64,000 bases of DNA from Rhodovibrionaceae bacterium. Its GTDB lineage: Bacteria > Pseudomonadota > Alphaproteobacteria > Kiloniellales > DSM-21159. The stretch is taken from positions 62,001 through 126,000 of the forward strand of contig JANQMX010000029.1 in the NCBI GenBank assembly GCA_028279885.1, in the 5' to 3' direction. The notes beneath the pieces are model-generated. The model saw only the letters and a list, made by a program, of their open reading frames with translations. It was not told the origin of the DNA and made no database searches. Positions 61,832-64,000 of the stretch are shown piece by piece. Made by a program: the position numbers and the translations under genes. The first letter of the stretch is position 1. Each line of letters starts with the position of its first letter.

Positions 61832-62353
61832 ATGGACGTGCCGATCGTGGTTCGGCCGGCCGACCAAGACGACTGCGGTCAACTGGCGGCCTTGCTGATC
61901 GAGGCATTCGAGTACTACGGCGACAAGAACCGCTTGAGCGCGGCGGAGCTGTCGCTGCGGCTGCGTGCGCACCTGGGCGCTCAGCCCGGCTATGAGGCGC
62001 TGATGGCCGAGTGCGATGGCGACACCGTGGGCTTCGCCATCTTTGCCCCGGTGTTCTGGACCATCGACTGCAAGATCGCGCTTTTCCTGAAGGAAATCTT
62101 CGTCACCGAGCGCGCGCGAAACAACGGCGCCGGCAAACGCCTGATGCTGTCGCTTGCCGAGCTTGCGCATGCGCGTGGCTGGACCCGCCTGGTGTGGACG
62201 GTCGACCGCATCAACAAGGATGCCCTGGGCTTCTATCGCAAATTGCCGGGAACGCGGGCGCTCGACCGCTACGTCTACATGTGGCCGATCGAGGCCATTG
62301 AGTATCTATCTCAGTTGCCGGACAACCGCAGCACGCCGACCAGTTCGACGTGA
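61832..62353 (+). CDS. GNAT-family N-acetyltransferase
   Basis: A 173-aa acetyl-CoA-dependent transferase. FLKEIFVTERARNNGAGKRL is the acetyl-CoA-binding motif A (V...R..G.G..L). WTRLVWTVDRINKDALGFYR is motif B. The N-terminal IVVRPADQDDCGQLAALLIE is the usual GNAT start. It begins three bases after aroC, so co-transcription is likely. Its last 43 bases overlap the end of the converging RNA methyltransferase gene. The substrate is unknown. Confidence 0.9.
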   Translation: MDVPIVVRPADQDDCGQLAALLIEAFEYYGDKNRLSAAELSLRLRAHLGAQPGYEALMAECDGDTVGFAIFAPVFWTIDCKIALFLKEIFVTERARNNGAGKRLMLSLAELAHARGWTRLVWTVDRINKDALGFYRKLPGTRALDRYVYMWPIEAIEYLSQLPDNRSTPTSST

Positions 62354-63606
62354 GGCGACCAAGGGAACTGGTCGAGCGTCGCAACTTTCACCAGCCGGTA
62401 GCCGCCATCGACGAGCAGCCTGACGTCGCGGGCGAAGGTCGCCGGATTGCAGCTAACCGCAACGACGAGCGGAACACCCGATTGTGCGATCTGAGCCGCC
62501 TGGTCCTTGGCACCCGCGCGGGGCGGGTCGAAGACCACGGCACTATAGGCCGCCAGCTCCGAAGCCCGCAGCGGCTGGCGGTAGAGATCGCGCCGCTGCG
62601 CCGTAATCCGCCCCGCTAGGCCGTTCGTCCGAACCGCGCCGTCGAGGGCCTCCAACGCCGCATCGTCCGCCTCAAAGGCGTCCACCCAGCCGAAACGAGA
62701 CAACGGAAAGGTGAAGCTACCAGCCCCGCAAAACAGCTCGGCAATACGATGGGCATCGCCGCCTAACTCAGAGGTGATCGCGGCCGTCAGAGCTTCCTCG
62801 CCCGCCTTGGAGGCCTGCAGGAATACACCGGGCGGCACCGCCACCGGCACACCGCCGAAGTTGACCTGCGGAGGCCGACGGACGACGAGGGGCTCATAGC
62901 CTCCCTCCTCATCGAGCAATGACAAACGCGCCAGATCTTGCGCTTCTGCGAAGGCCGCCAAGCGCTCCCTGAGCTCAAGATCAGACGCTTCGAGCCCGCC
63001 AAGCGCCAGATCGACGCCGTTTTCGCATGCCGTAGCAACGATACCGCCTGCCGCGAAGCCGGTCTCGCGCAACAGGTCCGCAAGCGGCGCCAGCAGGTCT
63101 TCAAGGGCGGGTTGGAGAAGCAGGCAGGACTCGATCGGCACCACGCGGTGGCTGAGGCGCTGGCGGTAGCCGACGATGATCTCCCGCCCTCGGCGCTGTG
63201 CCGCAAGGCTGACCCGACGGCGAGAGCGGGGTGGCGTCCGGATCATCGGCAGCCGCTCGAGGGGCGACAGTGCGGCATGCGACAGCGCCTTATCGACCTG
63301 CGCCTCCTTCCAAGCGAGATAGGCCTGCTCCTCCAGCATCTGGAGCGCACAGCCCCCGCAGGCGCCGAAATGGGGACAAGGCGGCTCGGCGCGGGCTGGA
63401 CCGGGCGACAGCAGCTCGACGAGCTCCCCGCGAAAGCCGGCCGCCGCCTCCGACACCACCCGCGCCTTAACCCTGTCGCCAGGCACGGTCAGCGGAACGA
63501 AAAGCGGGCGCCCGTCGACCTTGGCATAGCCGTCGCCGCGCCCTCCGATCTCCTCGACCGTGAGTTCCACTTGCCGACCGCCACCTTTACGCACCCTGCG
63601 TCTCAT
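62311..63606 (-). CDS. Class I SAM-dependent rRNA/tRNA uracil-5 methyltransferase (TrmA/RlmD family)
   Basis: A 431-aa enzyme. A TRAM domain lies first (VEEIGGRGDGYAKVDGRPLF). A 4Fe-4S motif follows (CPHFGACGGCALQ, C-x5-C-x2-C). The SAM-binding part has IAELFCGAGSFTFPLSRFG, and the catalytic loop is VFDPPRAGAKDQ, then VAVSCNPATFARD with the Cys nucleophile. Known members methylate U747 or U1939 of 23S rRNA. The start is ATG 63606. The gene overlaps the GNAT gene at its 3' end by 43 bases. Confidence 0.93.
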   Translation of the reverse strand: MRRRVRKGGGRQVELTVEEIGGRGDGYAKVDGRPLFVPLTVPGDRVKARVVSEAAAGFRGELVELLSPGPARAEPPCPHFGACGGCALQMLEEQAYLAWKEAQVDKALSHAALSPLERLPMIRTPPRSRRRVSLAAQRRGREIIVGYRQRLSHRVVPIESCLLLQPALEDLLAPLADLLRETGFAAGGIVATACENGVDLALGGLEASDLELRERLAAFAEAQDLARLSLLDEEGGYEPLVVRRPPQVNFGGVPVAVPPGVFLQASKAGEEALTAAITSELGGDAHRIAELFCGAGSFTFPLSRFGWVDAFEADDAALEALDGAVRTNGLAGRITAQRRDLYRQPLRASELAAYSAVVFDPPRAGAKDQAAQIAQSGVPLVVAVSCNPATFARDVRLLVDGGYRLVKVATLDQFPWSPHVELVGVLRLSGN

Positions 63607-63831
63607 TGCCTCGCCTTGTGCGCCAGTTGCGCTTAGCAAGCCTGCTCGGGCCGCCCCGATTCTTCTAGGTTTCCGCCCGCAGGGCCGACTCGTCCAGCTC
63701 GTTCGAGCGGGCCGATGCGAGCCTGGGCTACCCCTTGCGCTCAGTGCCAGAGGGCCTACAAGGTGGCCGAAAGACAGCGCGCAACCTGCCCGCTTTCATA
63801 CCCACTCGGCCATGAAAGGACCAACCCGCCC

Positions 63832-64000
63832 ATGCCCTGGCGAACCCCCAGTCCGGCCGCCGAAGAGCCCCGCCCCGCCAAGCCGCCGCGCCGAGGGGGC
63901 TTCTTCTCCCTGCTGCTCAAGTCTTTGATCGGATTGCTGGCTTCCATCGGGTTCCTCGTCGCCGCTGCCGTCGTGCTCATCGTCGTTGCGGTACAGCGCT
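63832..64000 (+). CDS. Membrane protein, 5' part only
   Basis: A frame opens at ATG 63832 and runs past the window end. The 56 visible residues are MPWRTPSPAAEEPRPAKPPR, then a hydrophobic segment (LLLKSLIGLLASIGFLVAAA, then VVLIVVAVQR). A Pro-rich cytoplasmic start followed by one membrane anchor is seen in SppA-type signal peptide peptidases of alphaproteobacteria. The identity cannot be fixed from this fragment. AAAGGA lies 11 bases before the ATG. Confidence 0.6.
   Translation, partial: MPWRTPSPAAEEPRPAKPPRRGGFFSLLLKSLIGLLASIGFLVAAAVVLIVVAVQR

Noticed and set aside
1..64000. tRNA or rRNA genes
   Set aside because: Reading the intergenic gaps on both strands, I found no cloverleaf-like GTTCGA-containing segment of suitable length and no rRNA-like sequence.

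Overview
The window looks like chromosomal DNA from a GC-rich alphaproteobacterium, most likely a Rhodospirillales-type relative. This is an inference from gene content: MipZ instead of MinCD, an ATP12-type F1-ATPase assembly chaperone, TRAP transporters, a YxxMxxxK-type FabI, and an IscR cluster of alphaproteobacterial layout. About 61 protein genes can be supported, almost all of them housekeeping or metabolic. I see no rRNA, tRNA, CRISPR array, insertion sequence or prophage.

Layout. 1-2.4 kb: end of a peptide ABC importer (permease and two ATPases). 2.5-3.4 kb: tandem universal stress protein. 3.4-6.2 kb: minus-strand operon crcB-rluC-like-HAD phosphatase-ATP12. 6.3-8.5 kb: cytoplasmic molybdopterin oxidoreductase. 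8.5-11 kb: mipZ, a VWA-like protein and a membrane J-domain protein. 11-13.7 kb: a trimethylamine methyltransferase-family (MttB-like) protein and a LysR regulator. 13.9-16.7 kb: glpK and a secreted PHB depolymerase. 17-20.7 kb: minus-strand operon of alcohol dehydrogenase, host-attachment-family protein and NDP-forming acyl-CoA synthetase. 20.9-21.9 kb: dihydroneopterin aldolase fused to an amino-acid-kinase-like domain. 22.4-26.2 kb: TRAP transporter plus an isocitrate-lyase-superfamily enzyme. 26.2-27 kb: a lower-GC solitary ribbon-helix-helix gene behind 34-bp direct repeats. 27-31.8 kb: sulfur/Fe-S cluster (cysE, iscR, two cysteine desulfurases, ferredoxin, tenA). 32-38.5 kb: hydrolase, anmK, tyrS, AsmA-like protein. 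38.5-42.7 kb: glnE, an AA_synth-family protein, a PrxQ peroxiredoxin. 42.7-45.9 kb: a four-domain rhodanese with a cysteine dioxygenase-like cupin, and a DUF455 protein. 46-53.2 kb: class III aminotransferase, polyamine-type ABC importer, and a guanidine-hydrolase-family enzyme. 53.3-64 kb: PadR-like regulator, SDR, CDF transporter, pdxH, lipoprotein, DnaJ-like protein, YihY, fabI, aroC, GNAT, RNA methyltransferase, and the start of a membrane protein.

Non-coding signals are the more interesting part. Two FNR/FixK-type boxes (one perfect TTGAT-N4-ATCAA palindrome, one with a single mismatch) lie at nearly the same distance, about 68 nt, upstream of the universal stress protein and of the alcohol dehydrogenase operon. 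This points to a small low-oxygen regulon. Both importers that begin with a substrate-binding protein gene carry a strong intrinsic terminator between it and the permease genes. A Fur-like box precedes the PadR-like gene. A 13-base TGC-rich element occurs upstream of both the PHB depolymerase and the polyamine importer. A row of three small hairpins precedes the alpha/beta hydrolase gene. A 45-codon ORF with a near-ideal ribosome-binding site lies before the TRAP operon.

I found no wholly new multi-gene system. The best candidates for undescribed biology are the repeat-controlled RHH gene, the FolB-kinase fusion, the ADH/host-attachment/acyl-CoA synthetase operon, and the aminotransferase-importer-guanidine hydrolase cluster. 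All family assignments come from reading motifs without database searches.
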